Assembly (NCBI RefSeq): GCF_027366395.1
Contig: NZ_CP114771.1
Span: 3,968,001 to 4,032,000, forward strand
Length of the DNA: 64,000 nt
Source of the DNA: Endozoicomonas sp. GU-1
Lineage (GTDB): Bacteria; Pseudomonadota; Gammaproteobacteria; Pseudomonadales; Endozoicomonadaceae
Direction of reading: 5' to 3'
Part shown: positions 16,517 through 24,778 of the stretch, in pieces
How the letters are laid out: each line of letters opens with the position of its first letter
Position numbering within the stretch: the first letter of the stretch is position 1
Program-made: the position numbers and the translations under genes
The notes under the pieces: generated by a model
Seen by the model: the letters and a program-made list of their open reading frames with translations, nothing else
What the model was told of the DNA's origin: nothing
Database searches by the model: none

Positions 16517-17824
16517 ATGAACAACCGGTTAAACAAACTATCCAGGAACTTTTTAACGGCATCGGTGGCTACTGCCGCACTGTCATGGTCAGTAATGGCT
16601 CAGGCTGCAGACACCATTAAGGTTGGGGTGCTTCACTCCCTTTCCGGCACCATGGCCATCAGTGAAACCACGCTGAAAGATACCGTGTTGATGATGGTGG
16701 AAGAGCAGAATAAAAATGGTGGGGTGCTTGGCAAGAAGCTGGAGGCAGTGGTCGTTGACCCGGCCTCGGACTGGCCCCTGTTTGCCGAGAAAGCCAGGGA
16801 GCTGCTGGTTAAGGAAGACGTCGATGTTATTTTTGGCGGCTGGACTTCCGTGTCCCGCAAATCGGTACTGCCGGTGGTGGAAGAGCTGAATGGTCTGATG
16901 TTCTACCCGGTTCAGTATGAAGGGGAAGAGTCCTCGAAAAATGTGTTTTATACCGGCGCGGCACCCAACCAGCAGGCCATTCCGGCGGTGGATTACCTGA
17001 TGAGCGAAGAGGGTGGCGCGGTCACCCGTTTTGTTCTGGCCGGTACCGACTATGTTTATCCAAGAACCACCAACAAAATTCTGGAATCCTACCTGAAAAG
17101 CAAAGGCATCAAAGATGCTGACATCATGATCAATTATACGCCGTTCGGTCACTCAGACTGGCAGACCATTGTTTCTGATATCAAGAAGTTTGGTAATACC
17201 GGTAAAAAGACCGCGGTGATTTCCACCATCAATGGCGATGCCAATGTCCCATTCTACAAGGAACTGGGAAACCAGGGGGTTTCGGCTGAAGAGATTCCGG
17301 TGATTGCCTTCTCGGTGGGTGAAGAAGAACTTTCTGGCATTGATACCGGGCCACTGGTAGGTCACCTGGCGGCGTGGAATTATTTCATGAGTGCTGAAAG
17401 TGACACCAACGACGAATTTATTGAAACATGGCAGTCTTTTATCAAGGATGAAGAGCGTGTTGCCAATGACCCGATGGAGGCCACTTACATCGGCTTCAAT
17501 ATGTGGGTTGAGGCGGTTGAGAAGGCCGGTACCACCAACGTTGATTCAGTGCGTTCAGCGATGTATGGCATTACCGTTCCTAACCTGACCGGTGGCACAG
17601 CGGTGATGAATACCAACCACCATCTGACCAAGCCGGTATTGATTGGTGAGATTCAGGATGATGGTCAGTTTGAGATTGTCTGGGAAACCAAAGGTGGCGT
17701 TATTGGCGATGCCTGGACTGACTTCCTGCCGGAAAGTTCCAAAATTGTTGCTGACTGGTCGGCACCGGTTAAGTGCGGCAACTATAACCTGGAAACCGGC
17801 GTCTGCTCCGGCCAGAACTACTGA
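16517..17824 (+). CDS. urtA: Urea ABC transporter substrate-binding protein UrtA
   Basis: A periplasmic binding protein of 435 residues. The start at 16517 (after GCGGGGAAGCT) gives a signal peptide with hydrophobic core FLTASVATAALSWSVM and cleavage near AQAAD; the longer frame to 16343 has no such signal. The mature part shows IKVGVLHSLSGTMAISETTL, VDPASDWPLFAEKARELL, IFGGWTSVSRKSVLPV and FYPVQYEGEESS, all typical of UrtA/FmdD rather than amino-acid (LivJ) binders. First gene of the plus-strand urt operon. Confidence 0.95.
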   Translation: MNNRLNKLSRNFLTASVATAALSWSVMAQAADTIKVGVLHSLSGTMAISETTLKDTVLMMVEEQNKNGGVLGKKLEAVVVDPASDWPLFAEKARELLVKEDVDVIFGGWTSVSRKSVLPVVEELNGLMFYPVQYEGEESSKNVFYTGAAPNQQAIPAVDYLMSEEGGAVTRFVLAGTDYVYPRTTNKILESYLKSKGIKDADIMINYTPFGHSDWQTIVSDIKKFGNTGKKTAVISTINGDANVPFYKELGNQGVSAEEIPVIAFSVGEEELSGIDTGPLVGHLAAWNYFMSAESDTNDEFIETWQSFIKDEERVANDPMEATYIGFNMWVEAVEKAGTTNVDSVRSAMYGITVPNLTGGTAVMNTNHHLTKPVLIGEIQDDGQFEIVWETKGGVIGDAWTDFLPESSKIVADWSAPVKCGNYNLETGVCSGQNY

Positions 17825-17847
17825 TTTATAAAGATGATATGACAATC

Positions 17848-17882
17848 ATGCCCTCCTCCTCCCGTAAGGGAGGAATGGGCAT
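17848..17882 (+). terminator. Hairpin between urtA and urtB
   Basis: ATGCCC-TC-CTCCTCCC and the returning GGGAGGAATGGGCAT form a long stem with a GTAA loop. No U-run follows, so it is more likely an RNA-stability or partial-termination element that keeps the binding protein in excess over the membrane parts. Confidence 0.6.
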
Positions 17883-17895
17883 ATAGGGATGTATT

Positions 17896-19542
17896 ATGAA
17901 TCAGAACCTCCGGCGGGTGGTTCACAGTCTGCCAGCCCGCTTTCTCCTGTTCCTGCTGCTGATTTTATCGCGGCCGGTGTTGGCGGTGTCGCCCGAAGAC
18001 CTTAAACCATTATTAAGCAAAAGTTCCTGGGGACAGCTGGAAGCTGTGATTACGTCTCTGGCGGAAGAAGGCAGCAAGTCCAGCCAACAGATTCTGGAAC
18101 ATTGGCTCAATGGCAAACTGTTTGTTGAGAAGCAGCATAAACGACTGGTGTTCGCCGAAAAGACGCCGGATAAACAGTATCGGATTTTTGACCCTTTCCC
18201 TGCCCAGGGGGAGTTGCAAGGTGCGTCTTCAGTCCTTGGCACAGTAAAGAAAAGAGCGCTGAAAAAAGTAAGAATTAATAATCAACTGCGCTCAATCATT
18301 AAAACAGCACTGGCATCCTGGGACTTGAAAGCCCGTGACCCACAAACTCGCATAAATGCCATATACGCCTCTCTGAAAACGCTGGATAGCAAAACGCTGG
18401 GTACACTCAGAACTATGAGGGCCAGCGAAGAGAACCAGGGAGTTATCAATGCCCTGGATATGGCCCTGGCCCTGGATCGCTTGCAGACGGGTTCGATCAG
18501 TGAACAAATAGCAGCGGTTGAGGTACTCACCAGTTCTGATCACCCCTTTATTCGTTCCGCGCTGGCGGAGGCAGTAACTGCTACGGACCATACCGCGCTG
18601 GCACAAACCATCACAACGGCACTGGCCGAAATTGACCAGCGACAGCAGTACTATACCGTGGCTGAAAATATCTTCTTTGGCTTGAGTCTTGGCTCTGTGC
18701 TGTTGCTGTCGGCTATCGGGCTGGCGATTACTTTCGGGGTGATGGGCGTGATTAATATGGCCCACGGAGAGATGATGATGCTCGGTGCCTATACGACGTT
18801 CGTCATTCAGTCTGTATTCCCGGAGCTGATTGATCAGTCCCTGTTTATTGCCATACCCCTGGCCTTTCTGGTTGCCGGTGCTGCCGGGGTGCTGATTGAG
18901 CGGCTGGTTATCCGCCATCTCTATGGCCGTCCCCTGGAAACCCTGCTGGCGACCTTTGGTATCAGCCTGATTCTTCAGCAGGCAGTAAGAACGATCTTTT
19001 CACCACTGAATCAGGAAGTGGCAACCCCCGCCTGGATGAGTGGCTCGTGGGTCATTAATGAGGCGCTGTCGCTTACCTGGAACCGTTTATACATTGTTGG
19101 CTTCAGTCTGCTGGTGTTTATGGTGCTGCTGCTGGTGATGCGTTACACCCGCTTTGGGCTGAATATTCGCGCAGTGACCCAGAACCGTGCCATGGCCAGT
19201 TCCATGGGTATTCCTACCGGCCGGGTGGATGCCCTGACCTTTGGCCTGGGCTCCGGTATTGCCGGTGTGGCGGGCGTCGCCCTGTCGCAGTTGACCAATG
19301 TTGGGCCAAACCTGGGCCAGAATTACATTATTGACTCCTTTATGGTGGTGGTGTTCGGCGGCGTAGGAAACCTGTGGGGCACATTGGTCGCTGCCATGGG
19401 GCTGGGTGTGGTGAATAAGTTTCTGGAGCCCTGGGCTGGTGCCGTGGTCGCCAAGATTCTGGTATTGGTATTCATCATTCTGTTTATCCAGAAGCGACCC
19501 CGGGGGCTGTTTGCGCTCAAGGGGCGGGCAGTTGAGGGCTGA
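17896..19542 (+). CDS. urtB: Urea ABC transporter permease UrtB
   Basis: 548 residues. It has a signal peptide (RFLLFLLLILSRPVLAVS), a periplasmic helical domain of about 220 residues, seen in many UrtB proteins but not in LivH, and then the membrane domain (from about 250) with GLSLGSVLLLSAIGLAITFG, VMGVINMAHGEMMMLGAYT, LYGRPLETLLATFGISLILQ and the C-terminal FIQKRPRGLFALKGRA. It forms the channel with UrtC. Confidence 0.94.
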   Translation: MNQNLRRVVHSLPARFLLFLLLILSRPVLAVSPEDLKPLLSKSSWGQLEAVITSLAEEGSKSSQQILEHWLNGKLFVEKQHKRLVFAEKTPDKQYRIFDPFPAQGELQGASSVLGTVKKRALKKVRINNQLRSIIKTALASWDLKARDPQTRINAIYASLKTLDSKTLGTLRTMRASEENQGVINALDMALALDRLQTGSISEQIAAVEVLTSSDHPFIRSALAEAVTATDHTALAQTITTALAEIDQRQQYYTVAENIFFGLSLGSVLLLSAIGLAITFGVMGVINMAHGEMMMLGAYTTFVIQSVFPELIDQSLFIAIPLAFLVAGAAGVLIERLVIRHLYGRPLETLLATFGISLILQQAVRTIFSPLNQEVATPAWMSGSWVINEALSLTWNRLYIVGFSLLVFMVLLLVMRYTRFGLNIRAVTQNRAMASSMGIPTGRVDALTFGLGSGIAGVAGVALSQLTNVGPNLGQNYIIDSFMVVVFGGVGNLWGTLVAAMGLGVVNKFLEPWAGAVVAKILVLVFIILFIQKRPRGLFALKGRAVEG

Positions 19543-19545
19543 CAC

Positions 19546-20712
19546 ATGACGAATGGATTCCAACAGGGGTTTTTATCCCGACTGTTGCTTGAAGATCGTG
19601 CCGGTAAACTTCTTCTGTCGTCAGTAATGGCAATCACGGTTGTGGTGATACTGCTCAACACATTGATGCCGGAAGGTTCTCCCCTGCACGTCAGCAACTA
19701 TACCGTGACTCTGCTGGGGAAGTATCTCTGCTATGGATTGCTGGCTCTGGCATTGGATCTGGTCTGGGGATACTGCGGGATTCTCAGCCTGGGTCATGGG
19801 GCATTTTTTGCCCTGGGCGGTTATGCCATGGGCATGTACCTGATGCGCCAGATTGGAGACCGTGGTGTTTATGGCAACCCGGAGCTGCCGGACTTTATGG
19901 TGTTTCTGAACTGGCAGGAGCTGCCCTGGTACTGGTATGGGTTTGACTCTTTCGCTGTTGCCCTGGTAATGGTCGCCCTGGTGCCCGGTCTGCTGGCGTT
20001 CCTTTTTGGCTGGCTGGCCTTCCGTTCCCGGGTGACCGGTGTTTATCTCTCCATCATTACTCAGGCACTGACGTATGCCCTGATGCTATTGTTCTTCCAG
20101 AATGACTTTGGCTTTGGTGGTAATAATGGCCTGACTGACTTTAAGGATCTGCTGGGTTTCAGCCTGCAAAGTGACCGTACCCGTGTGGTACTGCTTATGG
20201 CGTCTGCACTGGCACTGGTGCTGGGTTACCTGGTGTGTCGCTGGCTGGTGAGCAGCCGTTATGGCCGGGTGCTGGTGGCAGTGCGTGATGCCGAGAGCCG
20301 GGTACGCTTTATGGGCTACCGGGTTGAACACTACAAGCTGGTGGCGTTTACCCTGTCGGCGGTGCTTGCCGGTATTGCCGGTGCCCTCTATGTTCCCCAG
20401 GTTGGCATTATTAATCCGGGTGAGTTTTCTCCCATCAACTCTATTGAGCTGGTGGTCTGGGTAGCCGTCGGTGGTCGTGGAACACTCTATGGTGCGGTGA
20501 TTGGTGCCGTCGTTGTTAACTATGCAAAAACCTGGTTTACCGGCGTTATGCCCGATGCCTGGCTGTTTGCCCTGGGGGCGCTGTTTGTTATTACTACGCT
20601 TTGGCTGCCTAAAGGTTTGGTCGGGCTTTATCAACAGATAGCGGGCTTTATCAATGAGCGCCGGGATCCGCAGGGCAACAGAGTTGAGAGAAAGGAGTTA
20701 GTGGATGGATAA
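19546..20712 (+). CDS. urtC: Urea ABC transporter permease UrtC
   Basis: 388 residues, about ten membrane helices. Family features: YGLLALALDLVWGYCGILSL, GHGAFFALGGYAMGMYLMRQ, DFGFGGNNGLTDFKDLLGFS and VRFMGYRVEHYKLVAFTLSA. It starts 4 bp after the urtB stop and its end overlaps urtD by 8 bp, so all are translated from one message. Confidence 0.95.
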   Translation: MTNGFQQGFLSRLLLEDRAGKLLLSSVMAITVVVILLNTLMPEGSPLHVSNYTVTLLGKYLCYGLLALALDLVWGYCGILSLGHGAFFALGGYAMGMYLMRQIGDRGVYGNPELPDFMVFLNWQELPWYWYGFDSFAVALVMVALVPGLLAFLFGWLAFRSRVTGVYLSIITQALTYALMLLFFQNDFGFGGNNGLTDFKDLLGFSLQSDRTRVVLLMASALALVLGYLVCRWLVSSRYGRVLVAVRDAESRVRFMGYRVEHYKLVAFTLSAVLAGIAGALYVPQVGIINPGEFSPINSIELVVWVAVGGRGTLYGAVIGAVVVNYAKTWFTGVMPDAWLFALGALFVITTLWLPKGLVGLYQQIAGFINERRDPQGNRVERKELVDG

Positions 20713-21460
20713 GCATATACCCAACGACACTTTGCTCTATCTCAACAATGTCACGGTCAGTTTCGATGGCTTCCGGGCATTGAATGAACTCTCCTTTATG
20801 GTGGGGGAAAAAGAGCTGAGTGCGATTATCGGCCCCAATGGCGCGGGTAAGAGCACCATGATGGATGTGGTGACCGGTAAAACCCGACCTGACTCCGGTG
20901 AAGTGTTTTTCCGTGGCAACGTGGATTTGACCCGCTATGACGAAACCGACGTCGCCAATATGGGGATTGGCCGGAAGTTTCAGAAGCCCTCTGTGATTGA
21001 AAGCCTGACGGTCTGGGAAAACCTGGAGCTGGCCCTGACTGGACGACGAACGCCTTTTGCGGCCATGTTTGGTGTGCTCAGCACAAAAGGTGCCAGAAGA
21101 ATCGATGAAGTGATGGCACTGATCCGATTGTCAGACCGAAAAGGGTGGTTAGGGGCCGCATTATCCCACGGACAGAAACAGTGGCTGGAGATTGGCATGC
21201 TGCTGTTACAGGAACCGGAGCTATTGCTGGTGGATGAACCGGCGGCGGGTATGACCGACGAAGAGACCTTCAGAACGGCGGATCTGTTAAAAGATCTGGC
21301 CAGAGAGCGCAGTGTGGTAGTGGTTGAACATGATATGGCGTTTATCCGGGCGCTGGAGTGCCCGGTGATGGTGCTGCATGAAGGCAGTGTGCTGGCGTCC
21401 GGCTCATTGGACCATGTTCAGCAGAATCAAAAAGTCATCGACGTTTACCTGGGCAGATAG
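20705..21460 (+). CDS. urtD: Urea ABC transporter ATPase UrtD
   Basis: 251 residues. Walker A IIGPNGAGKSTMMDV, Q-loop region GRKFQKPSVIESLTV, a divergent signature LSHGQKQWLEIGM (LSHGQ for LSGGQ, usual in UrtD), Walker B LLLVDEPAAGM and the switch His in VVVEHDMAF. It energises urea uptake together with UrtE. Confidence 0.95.
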   Translation: MDKHIPNDTLLYLNNVTVSFDGFRALNELSFMVGEKELSAIIGPNGAGKSTMMDVVTGKTRPDSGEVFFRGNVDLTRYDETDVANMGIGRKFQKPSVIESLTVWENLELALTGRRTPFAAMFGVLSTKGARRIDEVMALIRLSDRKGWLGAALSHGQKQWLEIGMLLLQEPELLLVDEPAAGMTDEETFRTADLLKDLARERSVVVVEHDMAFIRALECPVMVLHEGSVLASGSLDHVQQNQKVIDVYLGR

Positions 21461-21473
21461 GAGGAACAATTGG

Positions 21474-22169
21474 ATGCTGGAAGTACAGGGCATTGATGTG
21501 TTTTACGGTGCCAGCCAGGCCCTGAAGTCGGTAACCATTGCCGCGCATAAGGGACAGGTGACCAGCGTTATGGGGCGCAATGGTGTTGGCAAAACCACCC
21601 TGATGAACGCTGTTGCTGGGCGGGTAACACCCGCCTCTGGCAAGATCCTGTGGCAGGGCAGGGATATTGCCAGCAGCCCCGCTCACTCAAGGGCACGGAA
21701 CGGTATCGCCTATGTTCCCCAGGGGCGGCAGATTTTTCCTTTACTGACGGTGCAGGAAAACCTGGAAACCGGTTTTGCCTGTCTGCCCCGGGCAAAGCGG
21801 CGGATTGATCCGGAAATCTTTGATCTCTTTCCCGTGTTGCAACAGATGCGCCATCGTCGGGGTGGCGATTTGTCCGGTGGTCAGCAACAACAGCTGGCCA
21901 TTGCCCGGGCACTGGTAACCCGACCAGAGCTGTTGATTCTGGATGAGCCAACGGAGGGCATTCAACCGTCCATTATCAAGGATATTCAGTCGGTTATTGC
22001 TCTGCTCCGGGACCGGGGTGAGATGGCCATTCTGCTGGTTGAGCAGTTCTTTGAGTTTGCCCGTGACCTGGCGGATACCTTTGTGGTGCTGGATCGAGGC
22101 GAGGTTGCTCTGGCAGGTACCGGCGACGCCATGGATGAAGTTGCCGTTCGTCGTTTAATGACTGTTTGA
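21474..22169 (+). CDS. urtE: Urea ABC transporter ATPase UrtE
   Basis: 231 residues starting MLEVQGIDVFYGASQALKSV at 21474, 7 bp after an AGGAGG site; the longer frame to 21378 overlaps urtD and is not used. Walker A GRNGVGKTTLMN, signature DLSGGQQQQLAIAR, Walker B LLILDEPTEGIQPSI. Pieces of a second, broken urtE lie at 2340-2964. Confidence 0.96.
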   Translation: MLEVQGIDVFYGASQALKSVTIAAHKGQVTSVMGRNGVGKTTLMNAVAGRVTPASGKILWQGRDIASSPAHSRARNGIAYVPQGRQIFPLLTVQENLETGFACLPRAKRRIDPEIFDLFPVLQQMRHRRGGDLSGGQQQQLAIARALVTRPELLILDEPTEGIQPSIIKDIQSVIALLRDRGEMAILLVEQFFEFARDLADTFVVLDRGEVALAGTGDAMDEVAVRRLMTV

Positions 22170-22627
22170 TCACTGTTAATTCTATTTAGTGTTACCGCTG
22201 GAGCCCTGATTTCCGGATATTTTATTATCTTAAGTGCGACTATCGTGGCACCAAAAGCTCGGTGGATAAATCCGGTTGTAGCGGATCTGCTGGTTTTACC
22301 CCAGCTCTGGCTTCTGCCTTTCCGATATAGCCACATTGTACAATACCGACCATTAACAATAATATTGTCGTTTAAGAGATACCTCAAGACCAGCAGGTGG
22401 AAATTATCGGACAGGTGGGGTGAGTGGGAGCATTGAAAAAGTTACTTCGGTAACCCGTTCGGGGGTACTATTTTGAGTCTTTGTAATTATTCATAAAATG
22501 TCGTTTATAACCTGGAACTGCCTTAATACTCGAGGAAATGGAATAGAGGGGCGGCAGCGTGAGTGCTGTTCAGAAATATTTTATTATTTTTTAAGCTTCT
22601 GGTTGTTGATCTGGCCTTCATTTTTTA
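22170..22627. other. Non-coding flank between urtE and integrase B
   Basis: No credible gene. A small hairpin GTTACTTCGGTAAC lies near 22442. From about 22530 the sequence (ACTGCCTTAATACTC and onward) matches 3090 onward in the scar copy, with about 50 extra bases here (22580-22620), so both flanks derive from one ancestor. Confidence 0.7.
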
Positions 22628-23576
22628 TCAGCGATCAACCGGGCTTAAAACCGCTTTACCACCGCGATTGAGTACATGGGTATATATCATTGTCGTATTG
22701 ACATTGGCATGACCCAACAACTCTTGAACGGTTCTGATATCGTATCCGCTCTCCAGCAAATGTGTCGCAAAACTATGCCGGAAAGTGTGGCAGCTGGCAT
22801 TTTTGTTCACGCCTGCCCTTCTGACAGCGTGTTTTACGGCAGATTGAATCCCCCTCTCATTGATGTGATGGCGGCCTACGTTGCCGGTTCTTGGATCTTT
22901 ACTCAATTGAGTACTGGCAAAAATATACTGCCATGCCAGTTCTTTTCCAGCGTTGGGATATTTTCTGGCCAATGCATGTGGAAGATGAACAAAGCAGGCA
23001 CCTTCTTCAAGCGCCTTTTGGTGAAGCAACCTGGATGATTCAATCTGAGACCGTAATGTTTCAACAGACGCTTTGGGCAACAGAGTCATTCTGTCTTTCC
23101 ACCCTTGCCATGGCGAACGGTAATTTCCATACGCCCAAAATCAACATCCTGAACTCTGAGACGCAGAGCTTCCTTCAGTCGAAGGCCGGCACCATACATT
23201 AATGGGCGACTAATAATGGTGTGCCTTTGAGATAGGACAAAACAGAGTTGGCTTCAGTCACCGAAAACACAACAGGAAGTTTTTTTGGCCGTTTTGCTTT
23301 TAGCCAGTCATTGATCGTAAAGCTGTCACGCCTCAGCACTTGTTTGTATAAAAAGACCAGGGCACTCAATGCTTGCTGCTGAGTACTGACAGCAACGTGT
23401 TTTTTCATCACCAGATAAGTGAGAAAATCACGGACATCATCGCCAGTCAGTAGATCGGGATGGCGCATTTTATGAAATTTTATAAAGCGTTTAATCCAGT
23501 CCCAGTAGCTGCGCTCGGTAGACAGAGAGTAACCGGCAGAGCGAATGGCAATTTGAAAGCGTTCTTGTAATCTCAT
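22628..23576 (-). pseudogene. intI: Integron integrase B, two frameshifts
   Basis: An IntI tyrosine recombinase of about 315 codons. The extra IntI-specific patch [20 protein letters not shown] is present, as are [60 protein letters not shown] (catalytic His, Arg, His, Tyr). The frame is broken twice by single-base losses: after ...TPLLVAH (near 23198, before [12 protein letters not shown]) and at HGKGG (near 23098, before KDRMTLLP). All catalytic residues are otherwise kept, so inactivation looks recent. Confidence 0.92.
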
Positions 23577-23593
23577 ATAAGTTCTGCTTGATA

Positions 23594-23609
23594 CTGTGCT
23601 TTTATACAG
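23594..23609. promoter_or_regulatory. LexA box in front of integrase B
   Basis: CTGTGCTTTTATACAG is a perfect CTGT-N8-ACAG operator 18 bp upstream of the integrase B start, same spacing as at integrase A. Confidence 0.85.
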
Positions 23610-23799
23610 TAAAAGTTAGTTCGTATATGCAGAAAATCAACTGAATGGTTAACTTGTTGTTTTGAATAAAAATAAAGCAATCTGTAATCACACGGGTTGC
23701 TTGACCGAAAAATATACGAATTACAAAATACGAATCAGAAGATATAGCCTTTAGAATGCAGAACGTTATGTAAGTCGCGCTGTATGGGGGGGATCGGCT

Positions 23800-23861
23800 G
23801 GTACGTATAGCGAATCTACAGTATGTTATGCGAAACTGATTCGTGTAAACGACTGTTATGC
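23800..23861 (+). other. attI B, core GTTATGC at 23855-23861
   Basis: It matches attI A over its whole length. A second GTTATGC lies 30 bp upstream (23825). The first cassette of array B starts TTATGCG at 23856 and its left core CGCATAA is found at 24772-24778, showing that 23856-24778 is one cassette. Confidence 0.85.
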
Positions 23862-23910
23862 GTATGCTGCCGTCCCAAACACCGGAACGGCTTATGGTAT
23901 AAAGAAAGTA

Positions 23911-24090
23911 TTATCTCGGTGCATTTAATAAATCTTCAGCTGCATCGACACCTGCCTTTATAATGAAATCATGCGGTGTAATATTTTGTTTGTTGACTAC
24001 TTTTGAAACTCGTTTTCTTTGATTTGTCCCAAATTTCATTGTTATTTTTTCTCCTACAGCAGCTCTGTTGGAATTCTTTTTATTACTCAT
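23911..24090 (-). CDS. Small basic protein, 59 aa (cassette B1, reverse)
   Basis: Starts MSNKKNSNRAAVGEKITMKF and ends HDFIIKAGVDAAEDLLNAPR. Its start overlaps the end of the gene before it by 8 bp (ATGAGTAA), the mark of translational coupling. The N-terminal half is basic and may bind nucleic acid; residues 38-59 resemble a dimerisation helix. No family is recognised. The pair has the size and overlap of a toxin-antitoxin or small regulator module, but this is only inference. Confidence 0.6.
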   Translation of the reverse strand: MSNKKNSNRAAVGEKITMKFGTNQRKRVSKVVNKQNITPHDFIIKAGVDAAEDLLNAPR

Positions 24091-24262
24091 TTTCATATTC
24101 CTCGACTTTTGCCATAGCATTTTTCTTAAACCATTTGTTCACAGACCAGCTTTTACCTGTCAGCTTTTCCATTAAATCACATGCTGTATTTACTTTTTCT
24201 ACATCACATGGGTTGTTTAAGACGATCGTTTGCTTTCCTTTCATTATGAATTGATCAGACAT
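24083..24262 (-). CDS. Small protein, 59 aa, first of a coupled pair (cassette B1)
   Basis: Begins MSDQFIMKGKQTIVLNNPCD and includes DLMEKLTGKSWSVNKWFKKN. The start at 24262 has an AGGA site 3 bp before it (AGGATTTATG). It runs opposite to the cassette direction. Function unknown. Its coupling to the basic protein at 23911-24090 and its location as first cassette in array B make a two-gene module likely. Confidence 0.6.
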   Translation of the reverse strand: MSDQFIMKGKQTIVLNNPCDVEKVNTACDLMEKLTGKSWSVNKWFKKNAMAKVEEYENE

Positions 24263-24476
24263 AAATCCTCCGGGTAATATATTGCTGACAGCTAGATTAA
24301 CGAAACGAAGTCAGTGTAGTTTAGGTTTTTCACTGCGTCAAAATACGACAAAAAGCATCTTTATGCGTTATCTTGTCACAGGAGGGGTCGCTGACTAAGA
24401 TATAGTTCAGATTAAAACGGGGTGCAACGAGACTCCAAATAGCTGGTAAAGATAGGTCAATACTTATGGTGTTTAG

Positions 24477-24767
24477 ATGAAATATCTTACAATTGATGAT
24501 GTTTGCAAATTGCTAAGTATAAGCAGAAGAACACTTGAACGCATGAGGTCTAAATCTATAACTAAAGGAAATAGAGTTCCAACTAAACAACCGAATGATA
24601 TGCAAAATATAACTGATAGACTTGAGCAAATTACAGAGAATAGGAATGATCGCGTATCATTTCCTGAGCCAGATATATATCTTGGTAAGAGTCCCAGATG
24701 GGATCAAGATAATCTTATAGCCTGGCTTCAAGAGAATGGGCATAAACTGAATACAACCTGCCAGTAA
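24477..24767 (+). CDS. MerR/excisionase-type HTH protein, 96 aa (cassette B1)
   Basis: The N-terminus MKYLTIDDVCKLLSISRRTL and ERMRSKS forms a short winged-helix like excisionases or HTH_17 proteins. A polar linker follows (residues 30-70), then FPEPDIYLGKSPRWDQDNLI and AWLQENG, the usual last strand and helix of this family. The linker is longer than normal. DNA-binding regulator inferred. It ends 6 bp before the attC left core. Confidence 0.7.
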   Translation: MKYLTIDDVCKLLSISRRTLERMRSKSITKGNRVPTKQPNDMQNITDRLEQITENRNDRVSFPEPDIYLGKSPRWDQDNLIAWLQENGHKLNTTCQ

Positions 24768-24778
24768 AATACGCATAA

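Noticed and set aside
24292-24373. Possible extra attC ending at GTTATCT (24367-24373)
   Set aside because: No left core complementary to a TTATCT cassette start is found, and the cassette start at 23856 pairs with the left core at 24772, so this is one cassette.
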